From assembly GCA_905199855.1 (NCBI GenBank), contig CAJKHY010000016.1, positions 1 to 25,769 of the forward strand: a stretch of DNA of 25,769 bases. The letters are read 5' to 3'. The stretch comes from an uncultured Clostridium sp. (GTDB lineage Bacteria > Bacillota_I > Bacilli_A > RF39 > UBA660). The notes beneath the pieces were generated by a model. The model saw only the letters and a program-made list of their open reading frames with translations. It was not told the origin of the DNA and ran no database searches. Below are positions 1-7,526 of the stretch, in pieces. Within the stretch, counting starts at the first letter, position 1, and every line of letters begins with the position of its first letter. A program made the position numbers and the translations under genes.

Positions 1-76
1 GGGAAGTGGCTCAACTTGGTAGAGCATTTGGTTTGGGACCAAGGGGTTGCAGGTTCAAATCCTGTCTTCCCGACCA
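1..76 (+). tRNA. tRNA-Pro (anticodon UGG), first base missing
   Basis: The cloverleaf is complete except for the 5' C, which lies just outside the window. GGGAAG at 1-6 is the rest of the acceptor strand and pairs with CTTCCCG at 66-72; a discriminator A at 73 and an encoded CCA at 74-76 follow. The anticodon stem pairs TTTGG with CCAAG around a seven-base loop whose anticodon TGG (34-36) reads proline codons. The T-arm GGTTCAAATCC is canonical. The 3' end of this gene is followed by a recombinase remnant, so it may have served as an integration site. Confidence 0.96.
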
Positions 77-82
77 TTTAGA

Positions 83-114
83 TTATAAAGCCTTGCATTG
101 CAAGGCTTTTATAA
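83..114 (+). terminator. Rho-independent terminator after tRNA-Pro
   Basis: A strong stem (TTATAAAGCCTTGC at 83-96, loop ATT, then GCAAGGCTTT plus TATAA to 114) starts six bases after the CCA end and finishes in TTTT. Because the stem is flanked by A/T tracts on both sides, it could also stop transcription arriving on the minus strand from the recombinase remnant. Confidence 0.85.
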
Positions 115-156
115 TACATTTGATATTGATAAAACACTCATTTTAATCTTTGATTA

Positions 157-330
157 TTATTTTTGTTTTATTTGATTCAAGATGTTGACCACTTTATCTT
201 CATCTTTTGGAATCATGTGAGAGTAAACATTGAGTGTCAAATCCATGTCAAAATGTCCTAATCTTTTACTAATAACTGTAATTGGAACATTCTTTGACAA
301 TAATACTAGTTCAATAAAATAATCTTTATC
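157..330 (-). pseudogene. Tyrosine recombinase (phage/ICE integrase), C-terminal remnant
   Basis: Read on the minus strand, this stretch encodes the end of a tyrosine recombinase. LLSKNVPITVISKRLGH is followed by a D-L-T-L-N-V-Y-S-H-M segment, covering the conserved L-G-H box and the catalytic tyrosine (in NVYSH), then about 20 charged residues and TAA at 157-159. In an intact enzyme about 300 residues should precede it, including the two catalytic arginines. Here similarity fades just before LVLLSKN and an in-frame TAG occurs at 385-387, so the N-terminal domains are gone. No start codon with a ribosome binding site is visible. Its place directly beside a tRNA gene is typical of element-borne integrases. 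I read it as the scar of a decayed or partly deleted integrative element. Confidence 0.8.
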
Positions 331-387
331 AGGTCCTACAACTTTTACGTTATAAGAAGTAACAATAGTATTAGCTAATATATTCTA

Positions 388-486
388 CAAATTATTACCG
401 CTTAAACGTATATTAATAGAGAATTATTATCTTTTCTATTATAATAATCATTGTGAGCTTTCTCAATAAAATAACAGGAACAAATA
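388..486. other. Non-coding or decayed DNA between recombinase remnant and phosphatidyltransferase
   Basis: No recognisable gene. On the minus strand one short stop-to-stop frame (roughly 407-490) contains a plausible-looking peptide (YFIEKAHNDYYNRKDN) without a start signal. It may be further recombinase debris in another frame, but I cannot match it to a specific region of that family. Confidence 0.4.
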
Positions 487-515
487 AAAAATTAAGTTAT
501 AGCGACTTAATTTTT
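486..515 (-). terminator. Terminator overlapping the phosphatidyltransferase stop codon
   Basis: On the minus strand a ten-base-pair A/T-rich stem (AAAAATTAAG with CTTAATTTTT, arms 487-496 and 506-515) encloses a nine-base loop containing the TAA stop. Downstream the strand continues as a T-rich tract. It closes the phosphatidyltransferase transcript before the recombinase remnant. Confidence 0.7.
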
Positions 516-1195
516 CTTTTAGGTAATTTTATATCAATATCATTACAAGTATAAAATAACAACTCATTCTTTAAATTAATAAGCTTCTCTTTAGTAATTT
601 CTCTATCATAAGATTCACTCCTTACACTATCAATATGTTTTTCTTCTTGATAACTATTATCATGTTTCTTTTCATACTCACACTTATATTCATTAATATA
701 TGAAGCTAAAGTTTGAAGCTGTAATCTCGTAGATAAAATTAATAAAGGAACAAAAACATTAATTAAAGAATATAACTTAGTCATAGCTAAACCAAATATA
801 ATTGTAGGAAATAAAATAACTGTTTTAAACTTACCTACTCTATTAGTTTTAGTCATAATACCTTTAGATTTAAAAGCAACATTAACAAAAGCAATTAAAC
901 TTTCTAAAATAAGTGGCAAAAACATTATACTATTACCCATAATAATACTTAAAGTGATTACCGATAAAGCAAATACTTTATCACTAATAGCATCTAATTT
1001 TCTTCCTAATTCACTAACAGCATCAAATTTCCTTGCAATATAACCATCTAAACAATCAGTTATAACCCCTAAACTATATAAAGAAATACAAGGCATTATG
1101 CTTCCCTTTATAAATAAAACTGGAGCAATAAAAGAAGATAATAATCTAATAATTGTTAATGCATTAGGTATTTTCTTCACAATCTTTTCCTTCAT
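497..1195 (-). CDS. CDP-alcohol phosphatidyltransferase family membrane protein
   Basis: Integral membrane enzyme of the family that transfers a phosphatidyl group from CDP-diacylglycerol to an alcohol such as glycerol-3-phosphate, a step of phospholipid synthesis. The full signature D-x2-DG-x2-AR-x8-G-x3-D-x3-D is present at residues 47-72 (DCLDGYIAR, then G64, D68 and D72), so the metal and substrate site looks intact. About five hydrophobic segments lie between residues 10 and 165; a charged tail of about 65 residues, rich in Lys and Glu, is probably cytoplasmic. The start is the ATG at 1195: an AGGAGG (1202-1207) lies six bases before it, inside a longer frame that would begin at 1216. 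The acceptor alcohol cannot be told from sequence; PgsA-like is possible. A terminator separates it from the pilus operon upstream, and no clear promoter is seen, so partial read-through may express it. Confidence 0.88.
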   Translation of the reverse strand: MKEKIVKKIPNALTIIRLLSSFIAPVLFIKGSIMPCISLYSLGVITDCLDGYIARKFDAVSELGRKLDAISDKVFALSVITLSIIMGNSIMFLPLILESLIAFVNVAFKSKGIMTKTNRVGKFKTVILFPTIIFGLAMTKLYSLINVFVPLLILSTRLQLQTLASYINEYKCEYEKKHDNSYQEEKHIDSVRSESYDREITKEKLINLKNELLFYTCNDIDIKLPKRKIKSL

Positions 1196-1256
1196 ACCAA
1201 ACCTCCTAAAAAACATAATTAACTAATATTTTATAACAAAAAGATTGAAACCACAA

Positions 1257-1290
1257 GAAAAAAATCAAAACAAATAAATATTTTGATTTC
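1257..1290 (-). terminator. Terminator of the Tad pilus operon
   Basis: On the minus strand AATCAAAA (1281-1288) pairs with TTTTGATT (1263-1270) around a ten-base loop and is followed by a T tract (1257-1262). It lies 20 bases after the stop of the VirB2-like gene and ends the pilus transcript. Confidence 0.75.
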
Positions 1291-1306
1291 TAATTATAAT
1301 TAATTA

Positions 1307-1630
1307 TTAAGCATCTTGCCAACATTCTTGCCATGAAGAAGTACCAGATACATCATCATCAACGCCTGAACTAGCAAATATACCAAATATTAAAGTAACA
1401 AGTGTTACAACAAAGAATACCGCTACAGCACTAATAGCTCTTTTAATAAGCAATTGTTGATTTTTCTTAATTTCATCATCCTTACCAGCAATAACAGCCT
1501 TACCTAAGTCTATCATTCCATAAATAATTAATATTATAGGAATACCAATTTGTATTATTGGAATAACACCTTTTTTTATAAAAACAATAATTGTTTCCAA
1601 TCCTTCAGGACAATCAAGTATATTAAACAT
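1307..1630 (-). CDS. VirB2/TrbC-like small two-TM protein at the end of the Tad operon
   Basis: A 107-residue protein with two hydrophobic helices (about 22-41 and 66-87) joined by a charged loop (KAVIAGKDDEIKKNQQ). This is the layout of VirB2/TrbC pilins of type IV secretion systems, where the loop faces the cytoplasm. The C-terminal tail is acidic (GVDDDVSG) and ends in a Trp/Cys-containing segment (SSWQECWQDA). No cleavable signal peptide is obvious, unlike classical VirB2. A strong AAGGAGG lies seven bases before the ATG. It follows the TadZ-like gene but has its own near-consensus promoter, so it can be made independently of the pilus machinery. Assignment to the VirB2/TrbC family rests on topology and general sequence character. 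It could instead be an unrelated small membrane protein of the pilus locus. No other type IV secretion genes are visible. Confidence 0.65.
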   Translation of the reverse strand: MFNILDCPEGLETIIVFIKKGVIPIIQIGIPIILIIYGMIDLGKAVIAGKDDEIKKNQQLLIKRAISAVAVFFVVTLVTLIFGIFASSGVDDDVSGTSSWQECWQDA

Positions 1631-1657
1631 ATTTTTTCCTCCTTAATCCATAATATA

Positions 1658-1686
1658 ATAATACAATAATTATAAATTTATGTCAA
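1658..1686 (-). promoter_or_regulatory. Promoter for the VirB2-like gene
   Basis: On the minus strand a perfect -35 TTGACA (1681-1686), a 17-base spacer and a -10 TATTAT (1658-1663) lie just upstream of the VirB2-like gene and downstream of the TadZ-like stop. It is the best sigma-A match inside the pilus locus. Confidence 0.8.
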
Positions 1687-1697
1687 TATTTGATTAA

Positions 1698-2681
1698 TTA
1701 AAATTTAAATAAACCAAATATTTTACCATCATTTTGTTTTGTTTCCTTAACTTGTTTAACAAAACCAAGTCTAGATAACAATGGATTAACTAAAGATGCA
1801 TTATTTTTTCTTTCATCTAAAGGTGGCATATTATAAAATACCTTAGTTTTAGCTTCATATTCAAAATCCAAAACATCCTTAGAATCAAGTAAACTCTTAT
1901 TTAGTATAATCTTTTTACCTGCCGTATTACCAAATACTTTTTTATTTAATTTAATTAATCTATTTAATTTAATAGTGGAAGGTTCAAGTAAATATAAAAC
2001 ATCATGACATATGCTTTCACTTTCATAATTATTTAAATCAACAAGAATAACATCAACATCACTATGTTCCATAAGTGTTTTAGGTAAATCAGCAGAACTA
2101 ACTGATAACATATTTTGATCATTAAAAAATGAAAAATCATGTTTATCAACTTCTATAGCCAGAACATTATAAAATGACTCTAATTGTTTCTTTAACACAT
2201 AAATAAATGTTGTCGCCCCAGCATGATCAGTTAAATTCTTAATACCAAGTATTCTCATATTTTTAGTAATAACTCGATCGTTAATTTGTTCCGTTAGATT
2301 TTCTAATTGATGAATATGTGCCACATCACGATAACTATTTGGATGATCAAGTAAATACAATATACCTTCTTTATTTCTAGTAAAATTATATATTCCCATA
2401 CTAATCAACCTAGATAAATATAAAGCTGAACTGCTTTCACTAGAATCATCTAATAGCAATATAACTTTATCCATATCTAAATTAACAGATAATTTTTGAA
2501 TATTTTTTAAATTCTTATAGTCTTTCACCGCAGTAATATCAAGAATCATTCTCTGGAAGAAAAAGTTTGAAAATCTTTCTACGATCTCATCAACAGTAAA
2601 CTCACCATCCATAGATTTTATTACATCAATATCAAGACTATCTAACATTTCTTTGTATTTATTAGCAATAATAACATTCAT
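1698..2681 (-). CDS. TadZ/CpaE-like protein with degenerate P-loop
   Basis: A 327-residue cytoplasmic protein placed like TadZ/CpaE, the MinD-related factor that positions Tad machines. Residues 1-110 form a receiver-like alpha/beta domain. Residues 140-300 fit a MinD/ParA-type fold: beta strand MRILGIKNL, then TDHAGATTF where the deviant Walker A (KGGxGKTT) should be, followed by a helix. Both Walker lysines are missing, so ATP hydrolysis is doubtful. TadZ proteins with atypical P-loops are known, so this fits a structural or localisation role. A later segment VDVILVDLNNYE resembles the Walker B strand. A TAGGAGG overlapping the stop of the TadE-like gene precedes its ATG, implying co-translation. 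Sequence similarity alone is weak; position within the operon carries much of the call. Confidence 0.7.
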   Translation of the reverse strand: MNVIIANKYKEMLDSLDIDVIKSMDGEFTVDEIVERFSNFFFQRMILDITAVKDYKNLKNIQKLSVNLDMDKVILLLDDSSESSSALYLSRLISMGIYNFTRNKEGILYLLDHPNSYRDVAHIHQLENLTEQINDRVITKNMRILGIKNLTDHAGATTFIYVLKKQLESFYNVLAIEVDKHDFSFFNDQNMLSVSSADLPKTLMEHSDVDVILVDLNNYESESICHDVLYLLEPSTIKLNRLIKLNKKVFGNTAGKKIILNKSLLDSKDVLDFEYEAKTKVFYNMPPLDERKNNASLVNPLLSRLGFVKQVKETKQNDGKIFGLFKF

Positions 2682-2692
2682 ATTCTTTCCTC

Positions 2693-3112
2693 CTAAGATA
2701 ATGTCTTAATTACTTTTGTTTCACCATTAATAGGAATGGTAATATTTATATTTAAAAATGGTAACTCTAATTTAATATAAGTCTCAACAGCATAATAAGC
2801 ACCCTTACTAGTATCTATCTTTTCAACACGATATCCTCTAGTATCGCAACTATTTGTTTGACTAACACCACTACACTGTATTTGAACATTATATCCCATA
2901 TTATCTAAATATGAAGCAATTATATCTTTGACTTCAGTATTATCAGAAGCTTTTTTTTCAAAACCTTCGTATTGTTCAATAATATTAATTATTTGATTTT
3001 TTACCCTAAATGCTTTGGCATAATTTAAAGCAACCGCCATAAAAGCTATATATATTCCTAAGAATATAAGCATTACTTTAATCATAAATGCTCCACCAAA
3101 CGCATCTCTCAT
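2693..3112 (-). CDS. TadE-like minor pseudopilin
   Basis: A 139-residue protein with a short N-terminus (MRDAFGGAF), one membrane helix (about 10-30) and an exported domain of about 105 residues with one Cys pair (C81 and C89 by my count). This is the form of TadE/TadF minor pseudopilins. The usual glutamate of a prepilin cleavage site is not seen after the Gly pair, so processing is uncertain. It sits between the Flp-like pilin and the TadZ-like gene, with AGGAAGGTGAT before its ATG. The role, helping pilus initiation or stability, is inferred from position and topology. Confidence 0.6.
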   Translation of the reverse strand: MRDAFGGAFMIKVMLIFLGIYIAFMAVALNYAKAFRVKNQIINIIEQYEGFEKKASDNTEVKDIIASYLDNMGYNVQIQCSGVSQTNSCDTRGYRVEKIDTSKGAYYAVETYIKLELPFLNINITIPINGETKVIKTLS

Positions 3113-3147
3113 TTATATCACCTTCCTAAATAAAAGCATAACCTTTA

Positions 3148-3366
3148 TTATCCTGCATTTCCTGTACACACGCAAGAACCTGAATCACCATTTGCTACCC
3201 AAGAACAACCTTGTTGATTTTCACAAGCATTCTTACCCGTACTTCCCCAAGAAGATTTAATAGTATTAGTAATAGATGGCCACATCAATGCCATAATTCC
3301 AGCTATAACAGCAATAGCAACTATAGTAATAACAGTCATATTTAATTCTCCTGTAGCTTCTTTCAT
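3148..3366 (-). CDS. Flp-like major pilin with cysteine-rich tail
   Basis: A 72-residue protein: short N-terminus (MKEATGELNM), one hydrophobic helix (about 11-30, VITIVAIAVIAGIMALM), then a small Ser/Gly/Asn-rich exported tail. Size, helix position and location between TadC and a TadE-like gene match Flp/Tad major pilins. A Gly-Glu pair precedes the helix, but the standard order (Gly, then Glu at +5) is not present, so cleavage is unclear. Unusually for a Flp pilin, the tail carries four cysteines (C48, C54, C65, C67), ending in CVCTGNAG, which could form disulfides between or within subunits. The start is the ATG at 3366: GGGAGG lies eight bases upstream. A GTG at 3375 would overlap that site and is unlikely. 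Confidence 0.72.
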   Translation of the reverse strand: MKEATGELNMTVITIVAIAVIAGIMALMWPSITNTIKSSWGSTGKNACENQQGCSWVANGDSGSCVCTGNAG

Positions 3367-3403
3367 TAAAAGCACCTCCCTTCAATAATCTATTATCCCA
3401 ATT

Positions 3404-4186
3404 TTAACGACTCATCATCATAAATATTGAAATTAATAAAAGTATCATTGCACCTCCACCAGTGCATACTAACATTGTCATAGTTTTATTTTCCATTTTA
3501 CTCAAACGATCTTTATATTTTTGTTCCCTTGATTTACTTTGTAAATTACTAATACTTTTAGAAAAAGCAAGTAATTGTTCATGCTTATTCTCTTGAGCAC
3601 CTAAACTTAAACGATATAAAAGTCTCATCATACGCATTGAATCTCTAACAGGATATTCCTTAGCAAAATCCATATATGGATCAATGGTCGAATCACCAGC
3701 ATTAATTCTATCAATTAGAGTTTTAAGTCCAGGTTTAAATATATCAGGGGCATCATCAATTGATTTAGCAAGTGCCACAGGTACAGTATAATGATGAATT
3801 AATATCTCTATATTTTTTAAATAATATGGGAGTAACATATTAATTTCATGTAAATGTACTTTATAATATCTTTTTAATTCGCGATACTCACTTTTAAATA
3901 CCAAATACCCTACTATAAAAGCCGCTAAAACATTAATAAAATTAAGTTTTGATAAAAAGACGAATATTAAAACCAAAGTAACTAATATACCATTTCTTAT
4001 TCTTTTAGAAAAAGCATAATCTGGATCAGCTTTCTCACCATACTTAGCTCTAAGCAAAAATTCATAATCATCTTCTTTTAAGATATTTAAATGTTTTTTA
4101 GTATCATTAAAGAATTTATTTGAATTTATCTTTTTAGTATATTCCATTATAAATAGCATAACGATTGCGACAATTAATATTTCCAT
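3404..4186 (-). CDS. tadC: TadC-like pilus inner-membrane platform protein
   Basis: A 260-residue membrane protein of the T2SSF/GspF superfamily, the second of the TadB-TadC pair that forms the Tad assembly platform. It has an N-terminal helix (1-14), two adjacent helices around residues 67-100, a central cytoplasmic helical domain of about 130 residues with charged segments, and a C-terminal helix (about 237-258). Its ATG overlaps the stop of the TadB-like gene, so the two are translationally coupled, as expected for subunits of one complex. The split between TadB and TadC rests on gene order (ATPase, then TadB, then TadC). Confidence 0.82.
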   Translation of the reverse strand: MEILIVAIVMLFIMEYTKKINSNKFFNDTKKHLNILKEDDYEFLLRAKYGEKADPDYAFSKRIRNGILVTLVLIFVFLSKLNFINVLAAFIVGYLVFKSEYRELKRYYKVHLHEINMLLPYYLKNIEILIHHYTVPVALAKSIDDAPDIFKPGLKTLIDRINAGDSTIDPYMDFAKEYPVRDSMRMMRLLYRLSLGAQENKHEQLLAFSKSISNLQSKSREQKYKDRLSKMENKTMTMLVCTGGGAMILLLISIFMMMSR

Positions 4187-5079
4187 TATTCAGCACCTAC
4201 ATTCTCGTTATAATATTTTTCTCCGCTTAGAAGAAAATAACTATTTATAATAATAATTAAATTTACTAATATTCTAACAAAAATATTATCTAACATAGCA
4301 ATATAACTATCAACGCCAAGTAGTAATTGAATTAACATAATTATAGCATAAAGGACTACACCATATTGTAAGAATTGCTTATGGAAATTTTGACGATCAA
4401 TTCTATCACGATAAACATTTTCAACAAGCATATCAATATCATCAAGCATATTTTCAAAAGTTTCGCGTGTATCCTTTGCACCTTCTTTAGTTACCTGCAA
4501 AAATAATTGATGCATATTTTTCACTACATAAAATGGATATTTCTCATTCATATAGCGGATAGATTCATATATATCACCATTTTCATAAGATAAACTTATC
4601 ATTGTTTTTACATCAGACAAAACTGGCTCTTCAAGTACTCCAGAAGATGCAACACCTTCTAAAGATTTTACAAATGCATTAGTAGTTTGAAATTCCATAA
4701 TAACGTTAGTAGTATACACCTGTATTTGTTCAAATATATATTCACTATAAATTCTTTTACATCTCAAATATGTAATATAAGGTATCATTGAAACAGCCAC
4801 AATAACATATATAATAGTAATAATTAAATTGTAATTATATAAATAACCAACTACAGAAGCAATTCCTGCAAAAACTACAACTTGAACAGTATATTGTCTT
4901 ACTGTGTATTCTTGTCCCAATTCTTTAACCTTCTCACGCATTACTTTAAAAGAATAAGGAGCAAATTTATCATAAGCAACAGCTACTTGTTTTACGATGA
5001 ATTTATAAACATTATCACCTTTATTCACACGATACATGAAAATAAATAGTAATATAACACCAATAATTATAAATTCCAT
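4186..5079 (-). CDS. tadB: TadB-like pilus inner-membrane platform protein
   Basis: A 297-residue T2SSF/GspF-type membrane protein directly after the TadA ATPase. Hydrophobic segments lie at about 1-15, two close together between 66 and 104, and two near the C-terminus (237-283). Between them is a cytoplasmic helical domain of about 130 residues with the family's acidic/helical character (EQIQVYTTNVIMEFQ; ENMLDDIDMLVENVY). It probably forms the motor platform that transmits ATPase motion to pilin insertion. The ribosome site AGTAGGTG precedes the ATG at 5079, and the 3' end overlaps the TadC start. Confidence 0.83.
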   Translation of the reverse strand: MEFIIIGVILLFIFMYRVNKGDNVYKFIVKQVAVAYDKFAPYSFKVMREKVKELGQEYTVRQYTVQVVVFAGIASVVGYLYNYNLIITIIYVIVAVSMIPYITYLRCKRIYSEYIFEQIQVYTTNVIMEFQTTNAFVKSLEGVASSGVLEEPVLSDVKTMISLSYENGDIYESIRYMNEKYPFYVVKNMHQLFLQVTKEGAKDTRETFENMLDDIDMLVENVYRDRIDRQNFHKQFLQYGVVLYAIIMLIQLLLGVDSYIAMLDNIFVRILVNLIIIINSYFLLSGEKYYNENVGAE

Positions 5080-5100
5080 ACGACACCTACTTTCTATACA

Positions 5101-6291
5101 TTATTGATTATTCATTTGAGATCCTTGACCATTAACTAACATTTGACTCTGGTAGTCAAAATTATCACTTACATTATTTAAAGTCTCATCTTTACCAATA
5201 AGCTTATTAATGATATTCTGCCCTTGATTGTTATTCTCTTTCACCAAAACATTTTCACCAATAATAAGACCTTGACTTTCTAAATATCCTATTAAATATT
5301 TAGTTGGATTTTGCAATATAATTTGTCCCTCCATAGTTTTACGAAATAAACAATTAGTTTTAGCCTCGTTTGTTTCACTATCAACATAAAACTCTTCCAC
5401 TTCACAGACTTCACGTTGAAACCTTTTTAGCTGAGAGCTATAATATGCCCTAATATGAACTCCCAATTGTACATAACGATGTATACTTCTTAAGAATTGA
5501 TCAATATCTTGATTGGTTTCAAGTAAACTATACATACGTGCAGGTATCGAAGAAGCCTTATCAGCATGAATTGTAGATAAAATATTATGTCCAGAGGATA
5601 TTGAATTACGAACAGCCATAACAGCTTCCGCACTACGAACTTCAGACAGCAATATCCATCTTGGATTCTGTCTCATACAAGTTACTAATATATCAGTATA
5701 ACTAGCTATATTATTAGTCTTCATCGCAACAATATCACGATGTGGAAAAATCTTATCTAAGTGTAATTCCAAAGTATCTTCAATAGTAATAATCTTTTCA
5801 TTCTCTAATGTATGGGCAGCTAAATACTTAACAAACTCTGTTTTACCACTACCAGTTTCACCACTAACAATTATATTACAATGCCCATGAACACATTTAA
5901 TCAAAAAATCATGAATGTCCAAAGGAATATAATTCTCTTCGATAATTTTGTCTTTTTGTAATCTTATTTTCGCAGGAGTTTTACGTATTAATAAAGCAAT
6001 ACCATTCCTTGCAATTGAATCATGAACGAAATTCATACGAAGCTCCGTCGATTCAGCATCTAAAAATGGATTAGCCATATTAAAACTTTTACCCATTGCA
6101 TTTGAACACTGAAATGCAATTTTTTCAATTAATGCATTATTAATTTCTGGTACCTCTACTCTAAACACACCTTTAGACAAAGTTTTTAACCAGACTTGTC
6201 CACCATTACTATAGGAAATATCTGTGATATCATCATTATCCAAAAATTGTTTTAAAGGTCCAAAATCTATCTGGTTGAAAAATTCATCCAT
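5101..6291 (-). CDS. tadA: TadA-type secretion ATPase
   Basis: Cytoplasmic hexameric ATPase that powers Tad pilus assembly (VirB11/GspE superfamily). Counting from the ATG at 6291 (396 residues), the motifs are in order: Walker A GETGSGKT (144-151), Asp box IITIEDTLEL (167-176), Walker B RWILLSEVR (211-219) with catalytic Glu217, and His box GHNILSTIHA (234-243). The arginine-bearing strand LLIRKTP lies in the N-terminal domain. The N-terminal all-helical extension seen in proteobacterial TadA is missing. After about residue 340 the tail is Asn/Gln-rich and probably disordered. An upstream in-frame GTG at 6303 abuts the CpaB stop. I prefer the ATG because GGTGAT lies just before it. All catalytic elements are intact. 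Confidence 0.95.
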   Translation of the reverse strand: MDEFFNQIDFGPLKQFLDNDDITDISYSNGGQVWLKTLSKGVFRVEVPEINNALIEKIAFQCSNAMGKSFNMANPFLDAESTELRMNFVHDSIARNGIALLIRKTPAKIRLQKDKIIEENYIPLDIHDFLIKCVHGHCNIIVSGETGSGKTEFVKYLAAHTLENEKIITIEDTLELHLDKIFPHRDIVAMKTNNIASYTDILVTCMRQNPRWILLSEVRSAEAVMAVRNSISSGHNILSTIHADKASSIPARMYSLLETNQDIDQFLRSIHRYVQLGVHIRAYYSSQLKRFQREVCEVEEFYVDSETNEAKTNCLFRKTMEGQIILQNPTKYLIGYLESQGLIIGENVLVKENNNQGQNIINKLIGKDETLNNVSDNFDYQSQMLVNGQGSQMNNQ

Positions 6292-6303
6292 TATATCACC
6301 CAC

Positions 6304-7107
6304 TTATTCTGTATCAGTTGACGCACTTAATAAATCTTCATTTAATAGTTGAGTTTTACTTAAAACAAACTCTTTAATTGTAGCACTGCTAACTTCTACT
6401 GTGTCTTCTTCAGTAATTACTTCTGTATTAGGTACAGGTATTAATTCAGCCGATACTTTAGTTAAATACATTGCTTTTCTAATTAATAAATGCACATCTT
6501 CAGGTACAGCAAAAATAATAAATGATGGAGTTCTAGCTTCACCAGTATTTTCAAATACGTGTCTACCTGAACTATCTTTAACATCTAATATTTCAATATT
6601 ACTAATTAATTTACCAAATATAATTTTACCTGTATCATCAATAGCTTTAAAATATAAATTGATATAATTACCTGGATACATTGAATTACCATAAGTAGTA
6701 GTCATAGTAACAGGAAAATTATATACAGTATAACCTGTAGGAATATTACTAAATGCTGAATCAGGTAAATCTCTTTCATTAATTACCGCATCAGAATAGA
6801 ATAAACTACCTTCAGGAATGATAGTATTATAATTAGAAAATTTACCAATTATTAAAGAACTAGATGCAATATATTTTCCCTTCAAATAACTCGGTGGCAC
6901 CTCAGTATATGATATCATATCCTCAGTAATTAAAGTCCTAGGTTGAATAACCTGATTAGCATAAGGTACCCTAATTGGTTGTATAGCTTGTTTAATTCTA
7001 AAATTATATCCTACATATAAAACTAGTATACAAATAAGCACACCAATAATTGTAACAGTATTTTTATTACTTAAAAATCTCTTAATAGAAGTCATTAAAT
7101 TATTCAT
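6304..7107 (-). CDS. cpaB: CpaB/RcpC pilus assembly protein (SAF domain)
   Basis: A 267-residue protein with a cytoplasmic stub, one membrane helix (about 18-36) and an exported SAF-type beta-clip domain (about 45-108), where the run from VPYANQVI through ITEDM and IIGKF to IPEGSLFY matches the CpaB/FlgA pattern. A beta-rich RcpC/CpaB domain follows (VTMTTTYGNSMYPGNYINLY, FIIFAVPEDVHLLIRKA) to about residue 225, then an acidic tail. In Gram-negative Tad systems CpaB works with the secretin; none is encoded here, so in this monoderm-like setting it may guide the pilus through the wall. AAGGAGG is well placed before the ATG. It directly precedes tadA, the usual order. Confidence 0.88.
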   Translation of the reverse strand: MNNLMTSIKRFLSNKNTVTIIGVLICILVLYVGYNFRIKQAIQPIRVPYANQVIQPRTLITEDMISYTEVPPSYLKGKYIASSSLIIGKFSNYNTIIPEGSLFYSDAVINERDLPDSAFSNIPTGYTVYNFPVTMTTTYGNSMYPGNYINLYFKAIDDTGKIIFGKLISNIEILDVKDSSGRHVFENTGEARTPSFIIFAVPEDVHLLIRKAMYLTKVSAELIPVPNTEVITEEDTVEVSSATIKEFVLSKTQLLNEDLLSASTDTE

Positions 7108-7118
7108 ATTTTTCCTCC

Positions 7119-7526
7119 TTAATAAACAGTTTCTAATATAGCATTAAGTTCGTTTACTATATCAAAATTTTGAGCATCAGTAGTTATCTTATAAGTATCA
7201 CTCTTAGAAGTTACCCTAATACTGGCCTTAGGAGGTACTTCCATAATATCATAAAATTCTATCTTATATCCATTAGCATTAAATGATGCTACTTCTGCAT
7301 ACCTTCTTATAAAGTTTTCCACAAACTTTTGCTCACTTATTTTAATTTCTCCAGTAGTTCTATAATAAGCCACATCTACTGATTCTGTCATCGCTGCCTC
7401 AGCAACTTCCTTTAACAAGTAATAATCTTGCTCATTATTTGTAGTAATATTTTGAAAAAGCATTATAATAGCAAGTCCTATTAATCCAGCGATTACTACA
7501 CCCGCAATTGCAAACGACCATTTCAT
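7119..7526 (-). CDS. Small membrane-anchored pseudopilin-like protein of the Tad operon
   Basis: A 135-residue protein with one N-terminal membrane helix (about 4-24) and an exported alpha/beta domain of about 110 residues without cysteines. Similar proteins with this layout accompany Tad loci and may be minor pseudopilins, but I do not recognise a named family. The domain contains KFVENFIRRYAEVASFN, probably amphipathic, and a strand IEFYDIMEVPPKASIRV. Its ATG overlaps the stop of the Cys-rich protein gene by one base (TAATG), so the two are translationally coupled and probably act together. No prepilin-peptidase motif is visible. Confidence 0.6.
   Translation of the reverse strand: MKWSFAIAGVVIAGLIGLAIIMLFQNITTNNEQDYYLLKEVAEAAMTESVDVAYYRTTGEIKISEQKFVENFIRRYAEVASFNANGYKIEFYDIMEVPPKASIRVTSKSDTYKITTDAQNFDIVNELNAILETVY

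Noticed and set aside
1307..1630. A conjugative type IV secretion system
   Set aside because: Only a VirB2-like protein is present. No VirB4, VirB6, VirD4 or relaxase is seen, and the ATPase is of TadA type within a Tad gene order.
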